This document shows positions 26,973-36,149 of a stretch of 64,000 nucleotides of DNA, piece by piece. This DNA is from Streptomyces paludis (lineage in GTDB: Bacteria; Actinomycetota; Actinomycetes; Streptomycetales; Streptomycetaceae). Below the pieces are notes generated by a model. That model was given only the letters and a program-made list of their open reading frames with translations, made no database searches and was not told where the DNA came from. The position numbers were made by a program, and so were the translations under genes. The DNA lies in NCBI RefSeq assembly GCF_003344965.1, contig NZ_CP031194.1:6014001-6078000 (forward strand), given 5' to 3'. Every line of letters begins with the position of its first letter. The first letter of the stretch is position 1.

Positions 26973-27037
26973 AGGGCCGGGCGCCCGGCCCTGCGCGCGG
27001 AGTTGCGGTACACGAGCGTCCTGCGTGTACCGCAACT
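26973..27037. terminator. double bidirectional terminator, helicase / lexA
   Basis: Two hairpins occupy the gap between convergent genes: a perfect 20-nt palindrome at 26973-26992, and a 13-bp stem (27001-27013 with 27025-27037, 11-nt loop). Either could end transcription in both directions. Confidence 0.85.
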
Positions 27038-27062
27038 GGGAACGGAGTGTGGACGAGCGGGG

Positions 27063-27848
27063 TCAGACCCGCCGGAGGACGGCCACCACCTTGCCGAGGA
27101 TGGTCGCGTCATCGCCGGGAATCGGCTGGTACGACGCGTTGTGCGGGAGGAGCCAGACATGGCCCTCCTCGCGCCGGAAGCGCTTGACGGTCGCCTCCCC
27201 GTCCAGCATGGCGGCGACGATGTCACCGTTCTCCGCGACGGGCTGGCGGCGGACCGTCACCCAGTCGCCGTCACAGATCGCCGCCTCGATCATGGAGTCG
27301 CCCACGACCTTCAGGACGAACAGCTCTCCGTCGCCCACCAGTTGGCGGGGGAGCGGGAACACATCCTCGACGGACTCTTCCGCGAGGATCGGCCCTCCGG
27401 CGGCGATCCGGCCGACGAGCGGGACATACGACGCGGCCGGCTTGCCGGTCGTGTCCGTCTGCTGGGTGCTCGGCTGGTCCGAGCCCCGGACCTCGTACGC
27501 CCTCGGGCGGTGCGGGTCGCGGCGCAGGAAGCCCTTGCGCTCCAGGGCCATCAGCTGGTGGGCCACGGACGAGGTGCTGGAGAGGCCCACGGCCTGGCCG
27601 ATCTCCCGCATCGAGGGCGGGTAGCCGCGCCGTTGTACGGAATCGCGGATGACCTCGATGACCCTCCGCTGCCGGTCCGTGAGACCGGAGCTGTCCGCCC
27701 TGATCCCTGGAGGCCGGCCGGGCAGCGAGCGGGTGGGCTTGGAGCCCTCCGGATTCATGATTGCGTCATTCATGGCATGCACCGGCTCGAATCGGCTCTG
27801 GGAGCGGTCCTGGGCAGTGATGGTGGCACTGTCTGCGGTGGTGGTCAC
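27063..27848 (-). CDS. lexA: SOS repressor LexA
   Basis: This 261-residue repressor has an N-terminal winged helix (about 55-120; [17 protein letters not shown]) and a C-terminal S24 self-cleavage domain. The scissile bond is Ala150-Gly151, with catalytic Ser185 (GDSM) and Lys222 (ATVKRF). The first about 50 residues are an extension common in Streptomyces. GTG 27848 has GAGAGGGG just upstream and is preferred to far-upstream in-frame starts. A SOS box lies in its own promoter, so it is autoregulated. It is divergent from nrdR. Confidence 0.95.
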   Translation of the reverse strand: MTTTADSATITAQDRSQSRFEPVHAMNDAIMNPEGSKPTRSLPGRPPGIRADSSGLTDRQRRVIEVIRDSVQRRGYPPSMREIGQAVGLSSTSSVAHQLMALERKGFLRRDPHRPRAYEVRGSDQPSTQQTDTTGKPAASYVPLVGRIAAGGPILAEESVEDVFPLPRQLVGDGELFVLKVVGDSMIEAAICDGDWVTVRRQPVAENGDIVAAMLDGEATVKRFRREEGHVWLLPHNASYQPIPGDDATILGKVVAVLRRV

Positions 27849-27884
27849 GTCGGCCCCTCTCGAAATGTTCTCCCTAGCTGGACA

Positions 27885-27925
27885 ACGGTAGTAGCTTTCG
27901 AAAGGTTGCGCCAAACACACGTTCG
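27885..27925 (-). promoter_or_regulatory. lexA promoter with SOS box
   Basis: On the minus strand, CGAACGTGTGTTTG (27912-27925) matches the actinobacterial SOS box pattern CGAAC-N4-GTTCG with one end mismatch. It overlaps a -35-like TTGGCG (27909-27914). An 18-bp spacer leads to a -10-like TACCGT (27885-27890). The overlap fits LexA autorepression. Confidence 0.85.
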
Positions 27926-28213
27926 AGTGAAAAATCGAAGACTGCCTACTTTGAGTATCCGACTGGGTGTATAGGACGCTCATTCGGTGGTTCCGCAGGG
28001 CCTTCGCCCGGTGTTTCCGCGGGCTTTCGCCGCCACGCCGCCGGCCACGCGGTGTGACGGTGGGGCGGTGTGTTCGACGAGCGGGCCCAGTCTTCCACCG
28101 GGTGGCCCGGCAGCGGCGGCGCCGCGCCCTTCCCGTACTCTCGGGGCCGGTCGCCGAAGCGTCCGGCCGCTGCCCCGACACGCGACACGCGCTGGGTCCT
28201 GGTTTGCGGTGAA

Positions 28214-28260
28214 ACCCCAGATCTAGTGGTTGGATTGTCGCAACCACCCAGAGGTTGTGG
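28214..28260 (+). promoter_or_regulatory. tandem NrdR boxes
   Basis: Two 16-bp sites, ACCCCAGATCTAGTGG (28214-28229) and CACCCAGAGGTTGTGG (28245-28260), share the invariant C, A, A, T and G positions of the NrdR box (acaCwAtATaTwGtgt). Their starts are exactly 31 bp apart, the three-turn spacing known for NrdR. They should mediate repression of nrdR-nrdJ. Confidence 0.8.
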
Positions 28261-28371
28261 TCCCCGTGCGAGGACGGGCGGGACATCGCCTATGCTGGGG
28301 AACGCTTCGAGGGGCTCTTTCCGGGCCCTGACGGGTCTATTTCGCCGCGCTGTGAAGAAGGGTTGGTAATC

Positions 28372-28881
28372 GTGCACTGTCCCTTCTGCAGGCACCCCGA
28401 CAGTCGTGTGGTCGACAGCCGCACCACCGACGACGGGACGTCCATCCGGCGCCGCCGTCAGTGCCCCGACTGCTCCCGTCGTTTCACGACGGTCGAGACC
28501 GCCTCACTCATGGTGATCAAGCGCAGCGGTGTGACCGAGCCCTTCAGCCGCACCAAGGTCATCTCCGGCGTGCGCAAGGCGTGCCAGGGGCGGCCGGTCA
28601 CCGAGGACGCCCTCGCCAAGCTCGGCCAGCGGGTCGAGGAGGCGGTGCGCGCCACCGGGAGCGCCGAGCTGACCACCCACGACGTGGGGCTGGCCATACT
28701 CGGCCCGTTGCAGGAGCTGGACCTCGTCGCGTACCTGCGCTTCGCGTCCGTGTACCGGGCGTTCAACTCGCTCGAAGACTTCGAGGCCGCCATCGCCGAA
28801 CTGCGCGAGCGGCCCCATTCCGAGGAATGCGGCGTCGACGGGGCCAGCGAGGTCCCCGTACCCGCCACCGCCGCGGACTGA
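28372..28881 (+). CDS. nrdR: ribonucleotide reductase repressor NrdR
   Basis: This 169-residue regulator represses ribonucleotide reductase genes when dATP is high. The N-terminal zinc ribbon has CPFC at 3-6 and CPDC at 31-34. An ATP-cone domain follows (about 46-136), binding ATP or dATP. The GTG start has AAGGG upstream and gives the family length; longer in-frame starts are rejected. It is 146 bp upstream of nrdJ, with which it is co-transcribed in Streptomyces. Tandem NrdR boxes upstream indicate autoregulation. Confidence 0.95.
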   Translation: MHCPFCRHPDSRVVDSRTTDDGTSIRRRRQCPDCSRRFTTVETASLMVIKRSGVTEPFSRTKVISGVRKACQGRPVTEDALAKLGQRVEEAVRATGSAELTTHDVGLAILGPLQELDLVAYLRFASVYRAFNSLEDFEAAIAELRERPHSEECGVDGASEVPVPATAAD

Positions 28882-29027
28882 CCGGCCGGCTCGATCCTGG
28901 CCGCTCCGCGGTGACGACAGACCTGTCCCGGGTGTGCTCCCTGCATGCCCGAGGCACCAGACAACAGCCCGTGCCACGGGAAGAACATGGCACTTCAGGG
29001 CGTTTTTGTACGTACATGGGAGGCGGC

Positions 29028-31910
29028 ATGACAGAGACGGCGAGCGGCCCGGCACGAGGTACCCGCGCCAAGGGGACCAAGAGCGCCAAGGGGTTGCGCA
29101 TCGAGCGGATCCACACGACCCCCGGCGTGCATCCGTACGACGAGGTCGTCTGGGAACGCCGTGACGTCGTCATGACCAATTGGCGCGACGGCTCGGTCAA
29201 TTTCGAGCAGCGTGGCGTCGAGTTCCCCGACTTCTGGTCGCTGAACGCGGTCAACATCGTCACCAGCAAGTATTTCCGCGGGGCCGTCGGCACCCCGCAG
29301 CGCGAGACCGGGCTGAAGCAGCTGATCGACCGGATCGTGAAGACGTACCGCAAGGCCGGTGAGGACCACCAGTACTTCACCTCGCCCGCCGACGCCGAGA
29401 TCTTCGAGCACGAGCTGGCCTACGCCCTCCTGCACCAGATCTTCAGCTTCAACTCGCCGGTCTGGTTCAACGTCGGCACGCCCCAGCCGCAGCAGGTCTC
29501 GGCGTGCTTCATCCTGTCGGTCGACGACTCCATGGACTCGATCCTCGACTGGTACAAGGAAGAGGGGATGATCTTCAAGGGGGGCTCGGGCGCCGGTCTG
29601 AACCTCTCCCGGATCCGCTCCTCCAAGGAGCTGCTCTCCTCCGGAGGCAACGCCTCGGGCCCCGTCTCCTTCATGCGCGGCGCCGACGCCTCCGCCGGAA
29701 CCATCAAGTCGGGCGGCGCCACGCGCCGGGCGGCCAAGATGGTCATCCTCGACGTCGACCACCCCGACATCGAGGACTTCATCGAGACCAAGGTGAAGGA
29801 GGAGGAGAAGATCCGCGCCCTGCGCGACGCGGGCTTCGACATGGACCTGGGCGGCGACGACATCACGTCCGTCCAGTACCAGAACGCCAACAACTCGGTC
29901 CGGGTGAACGACGAGTTCATGAAGGCCGTCGAGGCCGGCGGCAAGTTCGGGCTCCGGGCCCGGATGACCGGCGACGTCATCGAAGAGGTCGAGGCGAAGA
30001 CCCTCTTCCGCAAGATGGCCGAGGCCGCCTGGGCCTGCGCCGACCCGGGTATCCAGTACGACGACACGATCAACCGCTGGCACACCTGCCCCGAGTCCGG
30101 CCGGATCAACGGCTCGAACCCGTGCAGCGAGTACATGCACCTGGACAACACCTCGTGCAACCTTGCCTCGCTGAACCTGATGAAGTTCCTCAAGGACGAC
30201 GGCAAGGGCAACCAGTCCTTCGAGTCCGAGCGCTTCGCCAAGGTCGTCGAGCTGGTCATCACCGCGATGGACATCTCCATCTGCTTCGCGGACTTCCCGA
30301 CGCAGAAGATCGGCGAGAACACCCGCGCCTTCCGCCAGCTCGGCATCGGCTACGCCAACCTCGGCGCCCTGCTGATGGCCACGGGCCACGCGTACGACTC
30401 CGAGGGCGGCCGCGCGCTGGCCGGCGCCATCACCTCGCTGATGACGGGCACCTCCTACCGGCGCTCCGCCGAGCTGGCCGCGGTCGTCGGCGCGTACGAC
30501 GGCTACGCCCGCAACGCCGAGCCGCACAAGCGCGTCATGAAGCAGCACTCCGACGCCAACGCCGCGGCCGTCCACGTGGACGACCTCGACGGTCCGGTCT
30601 GGGCCGCCGCCACCGAGGCATGGCAGGACGTGCTGCGCCTCGGCGAGAAGAACGGCTTCCGCAACGCCCAGGCGTCGGTCATCGCCCCGACCGGCACCAT
30701 CGGTCTCGCGATGTCCTGCGACACCACCGGTCTTGAGCCCGACCTCGCGCTGGTCAAGTTCAAGAAGCTGGTCGGCGGCGGTTCGATGCAGATCGTCAAC
30801 GGCACCGTTCCGCAGGCGCTGCGCCGCCTCGGCTACCAGCCCGAGCAGATCGAGGCGATCGTCGCCCACATCGCCGAGAACGGTGTGGTCGTCGACGCGC
30901 CCGGTCTGAAGACCGAGCACTACGAGGTCTTCGACTGCGCGATGGGCGAGCGCTCCATCTCCGCCATGGGACATGTCCGCATGATGGCGGCCATCCAGCC
31001 GTGGATCAGCGGCGCGCTCTCCAAGACGGTGAACCTCCCGGAGACCGCCACCGTCGAGGACGTCGAAGAGGTCTACTTCGAGGCGTGGAAGATGGGCGTC
31101 AAGGCGCTCGCGATCTACCGCGACAACTGCAAGGTCGGCCAGCCCCTCTCCGCCAAGAAGAAGGAGGAGGAGAAGGTCACCGAGAAGGCCGAGGACACCA
31201 TCCGCCAGGCGGTGGAGAAGGTCATCGAGTACCGCCCGGTCCGCAAGCGTCTGCCCAAGGGCCGGCCCGGTCTCACCACCTCCTTCACGGTCGGTGGCGC
31301 CGAGGGGTACATGACAGCCAATTCCTACCCCGACGACGGTCTCGGTGAGGTCTTCCTCAAGATGTCCAAGCAGGGTTCGACCCTCGCCGGGATGATGGAC
31401 GCCTTCTCGATCGCCGTCTCGGTCGGTCTTCAGTACGGCGTTCCGCTGGAGACGTACGTCTCGAAGTTCACGAACATGCGCTTCGAGCCGGCCGGTATGA
31501 CGGACGACCCGGACGTACGGATGGCGCAGTCGATCGTTGACTACATCTTCCGCCGTCTCGCACTGGACTTCCTGCCCTTCGAGACCCGCTCGGCCCTCGG
31601 TATCCACTCGGCCGAGGAGCGGCAGCGCCACCTGGACACCGGTTCGTACGAGCCGTCCCTGGACGAGGGCGGGCTCGACTCGGGAAGCCTGACCCTGGCC
31701 CAGCCGGTCGCGCAGGCACCGGAGCCGGCGGCGCCCAAGGCGGCGGCCGTGCCGGCGCCGAAGGTGGCGCACACCTCGGCCGAACTGGTCGAGATGCAGC
31801 TGGGCATCAGCGCCGACGCGCCGCTCTGCTTCTCCTGCGGCACCAAGATGCAGCGGGCGGGATCCTGCTACATCTGCGAGGGCTGTGGCTCCACCAGCGG
31901 GTGCAGCTGA
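29028..31910 (+). CDS. nrdJ: adenosylcobalamin-dependent ribonucleotide reductase NrdJ (class II)
   Basis: This 960-residue enzyme reduces ribonucleotides without oxygen, using adenosylcobalamin. The catalytic barrel includes VSACFILSVDDSM (one redox cysteine), the NPCSEYMHLDNTSCNL segment carrying active-site Asn, Cys and Glu, and PTGTIGLAM near residues 560-570. The C-terminus has a cysteine-rich, zinc-ribbon-like tail (CFSCG, CYICEGC) that re-reduces the active site. ATG 29028 is chosen with GGGAGG just upstream; ATG 29016 is also possible. A strong terminator hairpin follows. Confidence 0.95.
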   Translation: MTETASGPARGTRAKGTKSAKGLRIERIHTTPGVHPYDEVVWERRDVVMTNWRDGSVNFEQRGVEFPDFWSLNAVNIVTSKYFRGAVGTPQRETGLKQLIDRIVKTYRKAGEDHQYFTSPADAEIFEHELAYALLHQIFSFNSPVWFNVGTPQPQQVSACFILSVDDSMDSILDWYKEEGMIFKGGSGAGLNLSRIRSSKELLSSGGNASGPVSFMRGADASAGTIKSGGATRRAAKMVILDVDHPDIEDFIETKVKEEEKIRALRDAGFDMDLGGDDITSVQYQNANNSVRVNDEFMKAVEAGGKFGLRARMTGDVIEEVEAKTLFRKMAEAAWACADPGIQYDDTINRWHTCPESGRINGSNPCSEYMHLDNTSCNLASLNLMKFLKDDGKGNQSFESERFAKVVELVITAMDISICFADFPTQKIGENTRAFRQLGIGYANLGALLMATGHAYDSEGGRALAGAITSLMTGTSYRRSAELAAVVGAYDGYARNAEPHKRVMKQHSDANAAAVHVDDLDGPVWAAATEAWQDVLRLGEKNGFRNAQASVIAPTGTIGLAMSCDTTGLEPDLALVKFKKLVGGGSMQIVNGTVPQALRRLGYQPEQIEAIVAHIAENGVVVDAPGLKTEHYEVFDCAMGERSISAMGHVRMMAAIQPWISGALSKTVNLPETATVEDVEEVYFEAWKMGVKALAIYRDNCKVGQPLSAKKKEEEKVTEKAEDTIRQAVEKVIEYRPVRKRLPKGRPGLTTSFTVGGAEGYMTANSYPDDGLGEVFLKMSKQGSTLAGMMDAFSIAVSVGLQYGVPLETYVSKFTNMRFEPAGMTDDPDVRMAQSIVDYIFRRLALDFLPFETRSALGIHSAEERQRHLDTGSYEPSLDEGGLDSGSLTLAQPVAQAPEPAAPKAAAVPAPKVAHTSAELVEMQLGISADAPLCFSCGTKMQRAGSCYICEGCGSTSGCS

Positions 31911-31919
31911 TCCGATGAT

Positions 31920-31948
31920 CCGTACGCGGCCTGTTCGGCCGCGTACGG
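31920..31948 (+). terminator. nrdJ terminator hairpin
   Basis: A 12-bp stem (31920-31931 with 31937-31948) with a 5-nt loop starts 10 nt after the nrdJ stop. It also faces the convergent TerD gene. Confidence 0.85.
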
Positions 31949-32040
31949 GGACGCGCTGAGAGGGGCGGTGGGCCGGTCGGTCCGCCGCCCCTCCGGTGTC
32001 CGTACGGGCGCCGGGCCGGTACGCCGGGGTGGTGGCGGGG

Positions 32041-32562
32041 TCAGGCGCCCATGCGCGCGCCGAAGGACTGCGGGTCGGTGTCGGTGAAGCCACGGACGGA
32101 CGGGCGGAAGCGCCAGGAGCCCGAGGGTTCGCGGGTGAACTCGGCGACCGTGGCGGCGGTGGCGTCGGCGAGTCCCGTTAAGTCGTGCTCGGCCAGCTCC
32201 GTGTATCCCTCCATGATCCGGACCGCGGGGTTGGCGATCTCGCCGAACGTCCGGTGGCCGTCGTGCTGCTGAATGGCCACGCCGACCACCACGCGGACAT
32301 AGCCGGCGCCCAGCCGGTCCAGCTCCAGCGTCATCTCCTCGTCGTCGCCGAAGCCCTGGCCGGTGCGGCTCTGCCGGTCCAGGGTGATCGTCCCGTCGGG
32401 GGAGCGGCTGGCGAAGTGGACCAGATAGGCGGGCACCGTGGGGGCGTCGGACGTGAAGGTCGCCGCCACGATGTCGAGATCGTGCGGAGGACCGCCCCTG
32501 GGGCTCGGGTCCCATTTGAGCGCGACCTCGACCTTGGACACTCCCCTGTTGAGACTGCTCAC
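32041..32562 (-). CDS. TerD-family protein
   Basis: This 173-residue beta-sandwich protein belongs to the TerD/TerE family of calcium-binding stress proteins. The typical acidic strand-loops are present: HDLDIVAATF near 27-36 and EEMTLELDRLGAGYVRVVVGVAI near 74-97. It then diverges from tellurite-resistance TerD in its C-terminal 60 residues. It stands alone, with no other ter genes adjacent, and is convergent with nrdJ. The exact role of stand-alone Streptomyces TerD paralogues is unclear. Confidence 0.85.
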   Translation of the reverse strand: MSSLNRGVSKVEVALKWDPSPRGGPPHDLDIVAATFTSDAPTVPAYLVHFASRSPDGTITLDRQSRTGQGFGDDEEMTLELDRLGAGYVRVVVGVAIQQHDGHRTFGEIANPAVRIMEGYTELAEHDLTGLADATAATVAEFTREPSGSWRFRPSVRGFTDTDPQSFGARMGA

Positions 32563-32757
32563 CAGTCTTCCCCCTCCGTCGGACCGTCGGACCCAAGGCT
32601 AGACCGGGGGTACGACAACGCGTGGGGCGATCTGTCCAGTTGACGCCAGCTTGGCCGGTACTCGCCGCGCGCGGGCGGCGTACGCCGCGTACGGCCGCTC
32701 CGTATCGCATCGGTATCGCCTCCCCCGGGAGAGTGACGGGTGCCACGTCCCGCGCCG

Positions 32758-32763
32758 TACGAT
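32758..32763 (+). promoter_or_regulatory. -10 box of a leaderless ydbC-like promoter
   Basis: TACGAT ends 6 nt before GTG 32770; a -35-like TGACGG lies 18 bp further upstream (32734-32739). Confidence 0.5.
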
Positions 32764-32769
32764 GGCGCC

Positions 32770-33375
32770 GTGCTGGTCAAGTGGATTCGCTGCACCGTGG
32801 TCGACCGTCGAGGTTTTGAACGCGGACAGCGGAAATGGGCGGGGTTGCTCGGTGAGCCGGGGTTCCGGGGACAGAGCGGGGGATGGAGCAGGGCGAGGCC
32901 GGGCGTGGTCCATGTGTTCGCGTTCTGGGAGAGCCGCGCCTTCTACGACTCGTTCATGGCGCGCTCGCACGACCGGCTGGCCGCCTCACAGGTCGGGACG
33001 TTCAAGGACAGCCAGGTCAAGCTCTTCGACTACCGCTTCGATGTGAAGACGGGTTTCGAGCCGCGGTTCACCGACGCGGATGTGGTCCGGGTCGCGCACT
33101 GCAAGGTCCACGAGGACCGGGTGGAGCACTTCGCGCTGATGCAGGAGAAGGTCTGGAACCCCGCGATGGCCGGATCGCCCGGCATGGTGCGCGGAGTGTT
33201 CGGTGAGGCGCCCGGCCATGAGTTCATCGTGCTCTCGATGTGGCAGTCGGCCGCGGAACACGGAAAGTACCGGGCCGAGCGCGTCGAGCGGCTGACCCTG
33301 CGCGCGCAGACGGCCTCGGACGTGGCGGCGCTGGCGGGGGACGTCGTCGACCTCGAAGCCTCCTGGACGGTGTGA
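32770..33375 (+). CDS. YdbC/DUF4937-like protein
   Basis: This 201-residue protein has two similar halves, each beginning with a strand of the type VKWIRCTVVD (1-10) and VVRVAHCKVHE (about 102-112) and each ending in a FWES or MWQS strand. This suggests a tandem ferredoxin-like (dimeric alpha-beta barrel) fold. GTG 32770 is preferred over 32740 because a -10 box lies 6 nt before it. It is divergent from the TerD gene. No enzymatic residues can be named. Confidence 0.75.
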   Translation: MLVKWIRCTVVDRRGFERGQRKWAGLLGEPGFRGQSGGWSRARPGVVHVFAFWESRAFYDSFMARSHDRLAASQVGTFKDSQVKLFDYRFDVKTGFEPRFTDADVVRVAHCKVHEDRVEHFALMQEKVWNPAMAGSPGMVRGVFGEAPGHEFIVLSMWQSAAEHGKYRAERVERLTLRAQTASDVAALAGDVVDLEASWTV

Positions 33376-33470
33376 CCGTACGGTTTCCGGCCATGTCCGT
33401 CTGTCCCGTTGCTGCGCCGAATGGCCGGTAAATAGCGGTAGCCGGTCGTACGATCGGATCCGGCCCGATC

Positions 33471-33476
33471 TAGGGT
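33471..33476 (+). promoter_or_regulatory. -10 box of a leaderless phosphatase promoter
   Basis: TAGGGT lies 6 nt before ATG 33483, with no Shine-Dalgarno. Confidence 0.45.
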
Positions 33477-33482
33477 CGGGGC

Positions 33483-34142
33483 ATGGCCCGACCGCGACGC
33501 ATCGTCCTTGTCCGGCACGGCGAGTCGGAGGGCAACGCGGACGACACCGTGTACGAGAGGGAGCCGGACCATGCCCTGGCGCTCACCGGAACCGGCCGCA
33601 GACAGGCCGAGGAGACCGGGGCGCGGCTGCGTGAGCTGTTCGGCGGGGAGCGGATCAACGTCTTCGTCTCCCCGTACCGCCGAACCCATCAGACGCTGCA
33701 CGCGTTCGGCCTCGACCCGGGACAGGTGCGGATACGGGAGGAGCCCCGGCTGCGCGAGCAGGACTGGGGGAACTGGCAGGACCGGGACGATGTCCGCCTC
33801 CAGAAGGCGTACCGGGACGCGTACGGGCACTTCTTCTACCGCTTCGCGCAGGGCGAGTCCGGCGCGGATGTGTACGACCGCGTCAGCGCGTTCCTGGAAT
33901 CGCTTCACCGCAGTTTCGACGCGCCGGACTCGCCGGAGAACGTACTGCTGGTGACCCACGGGCTGACCATGCGGCTGTTCTGCATGCGCTGGTTCCACTG
34001 GTCGGTGGCCGAATTCGAGTCACTGTCGAACCCGGGCAACGCGGAGACCAGGATCCTGCTGCGGGGAGCGGACGGCAGCTACACCCTGGACCGGCCTTTC
34101 GAGCGCTGGCGCCTCCCCGAGCCGTACGGCCGTACCGGATGA
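33483..34142 (+). CDS. histidine phosphatase family protein
   Basis: This 219-residue protein belongs to the phosphoglycerate-mutase-like branch. The phospho-histidine motif is VRHGESEGN with Arg11-His12; the second conserved Arg is in SPYRRTHQT and the second His is in LLVTHGLTMR. All catalytic residues are intact. A -10-like TAGGGT 6 nt upstream suggests a leaderless mRNA. Substrate unknown; phosphoglycerate mutase activity is not implied, since the glycolytic enzyme is normally longer. Confidence 0.88.
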   Translation: MARPRRIVLVRHGESEGNADDTVYEREPDHALALTGTGRRQAEETGARLRELFGGERINVFVSPYRRTHQTLHAFGLDPGQVRIREEPRLREQDWGNWQDRDDVRLQKAYRDAYGHFFYRFAQGESGADVYDRVSAFLESLHRSFDAPDSPENVLLVTHGLTMRLFCMRWFHWSVAEFESLSNPGNAETRILLRGADGSYTLDRPFERWRLPEPYGRTG

Positions 34143-34198
34143 CGCCGTACGGGACAGAGCCGCACCGCACAGAGCCGCGCCGATGGGGCCGCACCGGA

Positions 34199-34204
34199 TA
34201 GAAT
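34199..34204 (+). promoter_or_regulatory. -10 box of a leaderless ADP-ribosylglycohydrolase promoter
   Basis: TAGAAT lies 9 nt before ATG 34214; no ribosome site is present. Confidence 0.5.
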
Positions 34205-34213
34205 GAGTGTGCG

Positions 34214-35140
34214 ATGACCGTTGATTCCGTGCCCGGCCGGAGCCCCGGCCCGCGCTTCGAGCGCGCTCTCGCCAGCCTGCGGGGGCTGGCCGTGGGAGAC
34301 GCCCTGGGCTCCCAGTTCTTCGTACCGTCCAACTATCCACTGCTGAAGCGGCGCGAGCTGCCGCCGGGCGACTGGCAGTGGACCGATGACACCGAGATGG
34401 GCGCGTCGGTCCTGGCGGTGCTGGCCGCGCACGGCCGTATCGATCAGGACGCGCTCGCGCACTCGTTCGCCGTGCGCCATGATTTCGACCGGGGATACGG
34501 TCCGGCCGTCAATCGGATGCTCCGGCTCATCCGGGAGGGGGGCGACTGGCGTGAACTCGCCGCCGGCCTCTTCGGCGGACAGGGCTCCTGGGGCAACGGC
34601 GCCGCGATGCGGATCGCGCCGCTCGGCGCCTGGTACGCGGACGACCCGGAACAGGCCACGCACCAGGCCGAGATCTCCGCGTACACCACCCACCAGCACC
34701 GCGAGGCCGTGGCCGGCGCGATGGCGGTCGCCGCCGCCGCTGCCCTGGCGGCCTCCCCGGCGGGGCCGCCCTCGCCCGGGGCGCTGCTCGACGGGGTCGT
34801 CGCGCTGGTGCCGCGCAGCGCGGTCGGCGCGGGGCTGCGCCGGGCCCGCGACATGCTGGACTACGCGGACGCCGGCACGGTCGCCGCGGTCCTCGGCAAC
34901 GGCCGGCGCACCAGCGCCCACGACACCGTCCCCTTCGCCCTGTGGTCGGCCGCCCGCGCGCTCGACGACTACGAGCGGGGCTTCTGGACCACCGCCCAGG
35001 CGGGCGGGGACACCGACACGACCTGCGCGATCGCCGGGGGAGTGATCGCCGCGGGGCGCGCGGGGGCGCCGCCGGAGCACTGGTGGGCGCGAACGGAAGC
35101 GCTGCCCGCGTGGCTGCCCTCCGCGGCCTCCGACCGCTGA
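34214..35140 (+). CDS. ADP-ribosylglycohydrolase family protein
   Basis: This 308-residue all-helical hydrolase is of the DraG/ARH type. Metal-binding acidic motifs are visible near the N-terminus (WTDDTEMG, about 56-63) and C-terminus (GGDTDTTCA, about 263-271). The middle has GNGAAMR. It would remove ADP-ribose from proteins, nucleic acids or small molecules. It follows the phosphatase gene by 71 bp and precedes rnhB. The -10 box TAGAAT 9 nt before the ATG implies a leaderless transcript. Confidence 0.88.
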   Translation: MTVDSVPGRSPGPRFERALASLRGLAVGDALGSQFFVPSNYPLLKRRELPPGDWQWTDDTEMGASVLAVLAAHGRIDQDALAHSFAVRHDFDRGYGPAVNRMLRLIREGGDWRELAAGLFGGQGSWGNGAAMRIAPLGAWYADDPEQATHQAEISAYTTHQHREAVAGAMAVAAAAALAASPAGPPSPGALLDGVVALVPRSAVGAGLRRARDMLDYADAGTVAAVLGNGRRTSAHDTVPFALWSAARALDDYERGFWTTAQAGGDTDTTCAIAGGVIAAGRAGAPPEHWWARTEALPAWLPSAASDR

Positions 35141-35282
35141 GCCGGATCCGGCCACCGCGGACAGGCCCGGGGGCACGGCCAGTTGGGCCCGGAGCGCCGC
35201 TCGCGGGCCGCCTGCGGCGCCCCCGGTCCCGCTCCGCGCGGGCCGGACGGTACCCGGTCTGTCGCAGCCGGTCCGGGCGGCG

Positions 35283-35288
35283 TAACCT
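35283..35288 (+). promoter_or_regulatory. -10 box of a leaderless rnhB promoter
   Basis: TAACCT lies 10 nt before ATG 35299; no Shine-Dalgarno is seen. Confidence 0.45.
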
Positions 35289-35298
35289 GACTAGTGCC

Positions 35299-36009
35299 AT
35301 GCCGTACGAAGCACCCACGCACACCGTCGAGCGCTCGCTGCGCGCCACCACCGACGCCAGGATCATCGCGGGCGTCGACGAGGTCGGACGCGGCGCGTGG
35401 GCCGGACCCGTCACGGTGTGCGCGGCCGTCACGGGACTGCGCAGACCGCCCGCCGGTCTCACCGACTCCAAGCTGATCAGCCCCAAACGCCGTACGGAGC
35501 TGGCCGGCGAGCTGGAGTCGTGGGTCACCTCGTACGCCCTCGGGGACTCCTCCCCGGAGGAGATCGACGCCCTCGGGATGACCGCGGCGCTCAGGCTCGC
35601 CGCCGTACGCGCCCTGGAGGCGCTGCCGGTACGGCCCGACGCGGTGATCCTCGACGGCAAGCACGACTATCTCGGAGGACCCTGGAAGGTGCGTACGGTC
35701 ATCAAGGGCGACCAGTCCTGCGTCTCGGTGGCGGCCGCCTCGGTGCTCGCCAAGGTGCGCAGGGACGCCATGATGGCCGAACTGGGCGCGGAGTCCGAGC
35801 AGTACGCGCCCTTCGCCTTCGACGCCAACGCCGGCTACCCCTCGCCCGTGCACAGGGCGGCGCTGGAGGAGCGGGGTCCGACGGCGCACCACCGGCTCTC
35901 GTGGTCCTATCTCGACGCGCTGCCCCGATGGCGGCACCTCAAGAAGGTCCGGGTCTCCCCGGAGGCCGCAGCCATGGAAAGCGGGGGCCAACTCGGCTTC
36001 GACTTCTGA
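35299..36009 (+). CDS. rnhB: ribonuclease HII
   Basis: This 236-residue enzyme cleaves the RNA strand of RNA-DNA hybrids and removes single ribonucleotides. The catalytic Asp-Glu pair is in GVDEVGRG (about 25-32), a further Asp is in LDGKHDY, and the conserved KGD and ASVLAKV elements follow. ATG 35299 matches family length; the frame stays open upstream without support. It lies 158 bp after the ADP-ribosylglycohydrolase gene. Confidence 0.95.
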   Translation: MPYEAPTHTVERSLRATTDARIIAGVDEVGRGAWAGPVTVCAAVTGLRRPPAGLTDSKLISPKRRTELAGELESWVTSYALGDSSPEEIDALGMTAALRLAAVRALEALPVRPDAVILDGKHDYLGGPWKVRTVIKGDQSCVSVAAASVLAKVRRDAMMAELGAESEQYAPFAFDANAGYPSPVHRAALEERGPTAHHRLSWSYLDALPRWRHLKKVRVSPEAAAMESGGQLGFDF

Positions 36010-36136
36010 ACGTCCGGCGCTCCGGGCCGCACCGCGGTCCGGAATGTTCGGTGCTCTTCTCACCCATGTGCCCTTCCGGCAGTGGGTATGGGTACGAATG
36101 TGCCCACCCGCCGATGCGTTTAGCACCGGTGTTTGA

Positions 36137-36142
36137 TAGACA
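36137..36142 (+). promoter_or_regulatory. -10 box of a leaderless promoter, hypothetical gene
   Basis: TAGACA(T) lies 7 nt before ATG 36150. Confidence 0.4.
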
Positions 36143-36149
36143 TCCAGTC

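Larger units (their letters stand above)
27849..28371. promoter_or_regulatory. lexA / nrdR divergent intergenic region
   Basis: This 523-bp interval has no credible gene. It holds the lexA promoter and SOS box near 27885-27925, two NrdR boxes at 28214-28260, and a TATGCT (28291-28296) that may be the -10 of nrdRJ. The stretch 27960-28200 is GC-rich and featureless to my eye. No cobalamin riboswitch was recognised. Confidence 0.6.

Noticed and set aside
27849..28371. Possible cobalamin riboswitch upstream of nrdRJ.
   Set aside because: No B12-box-like sequence (GCCACTG) was recognised; the enzyme uses cobalamin but control here appears to be by NrdR boxes.
28995..32093. A minus-strand open frame of about 1,032 codons opposite nrdJ.
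   Set aside because: It is the complement of a strongly biased real gene, with repetitive Val/Asp/Gly-rich translation and no motifs.
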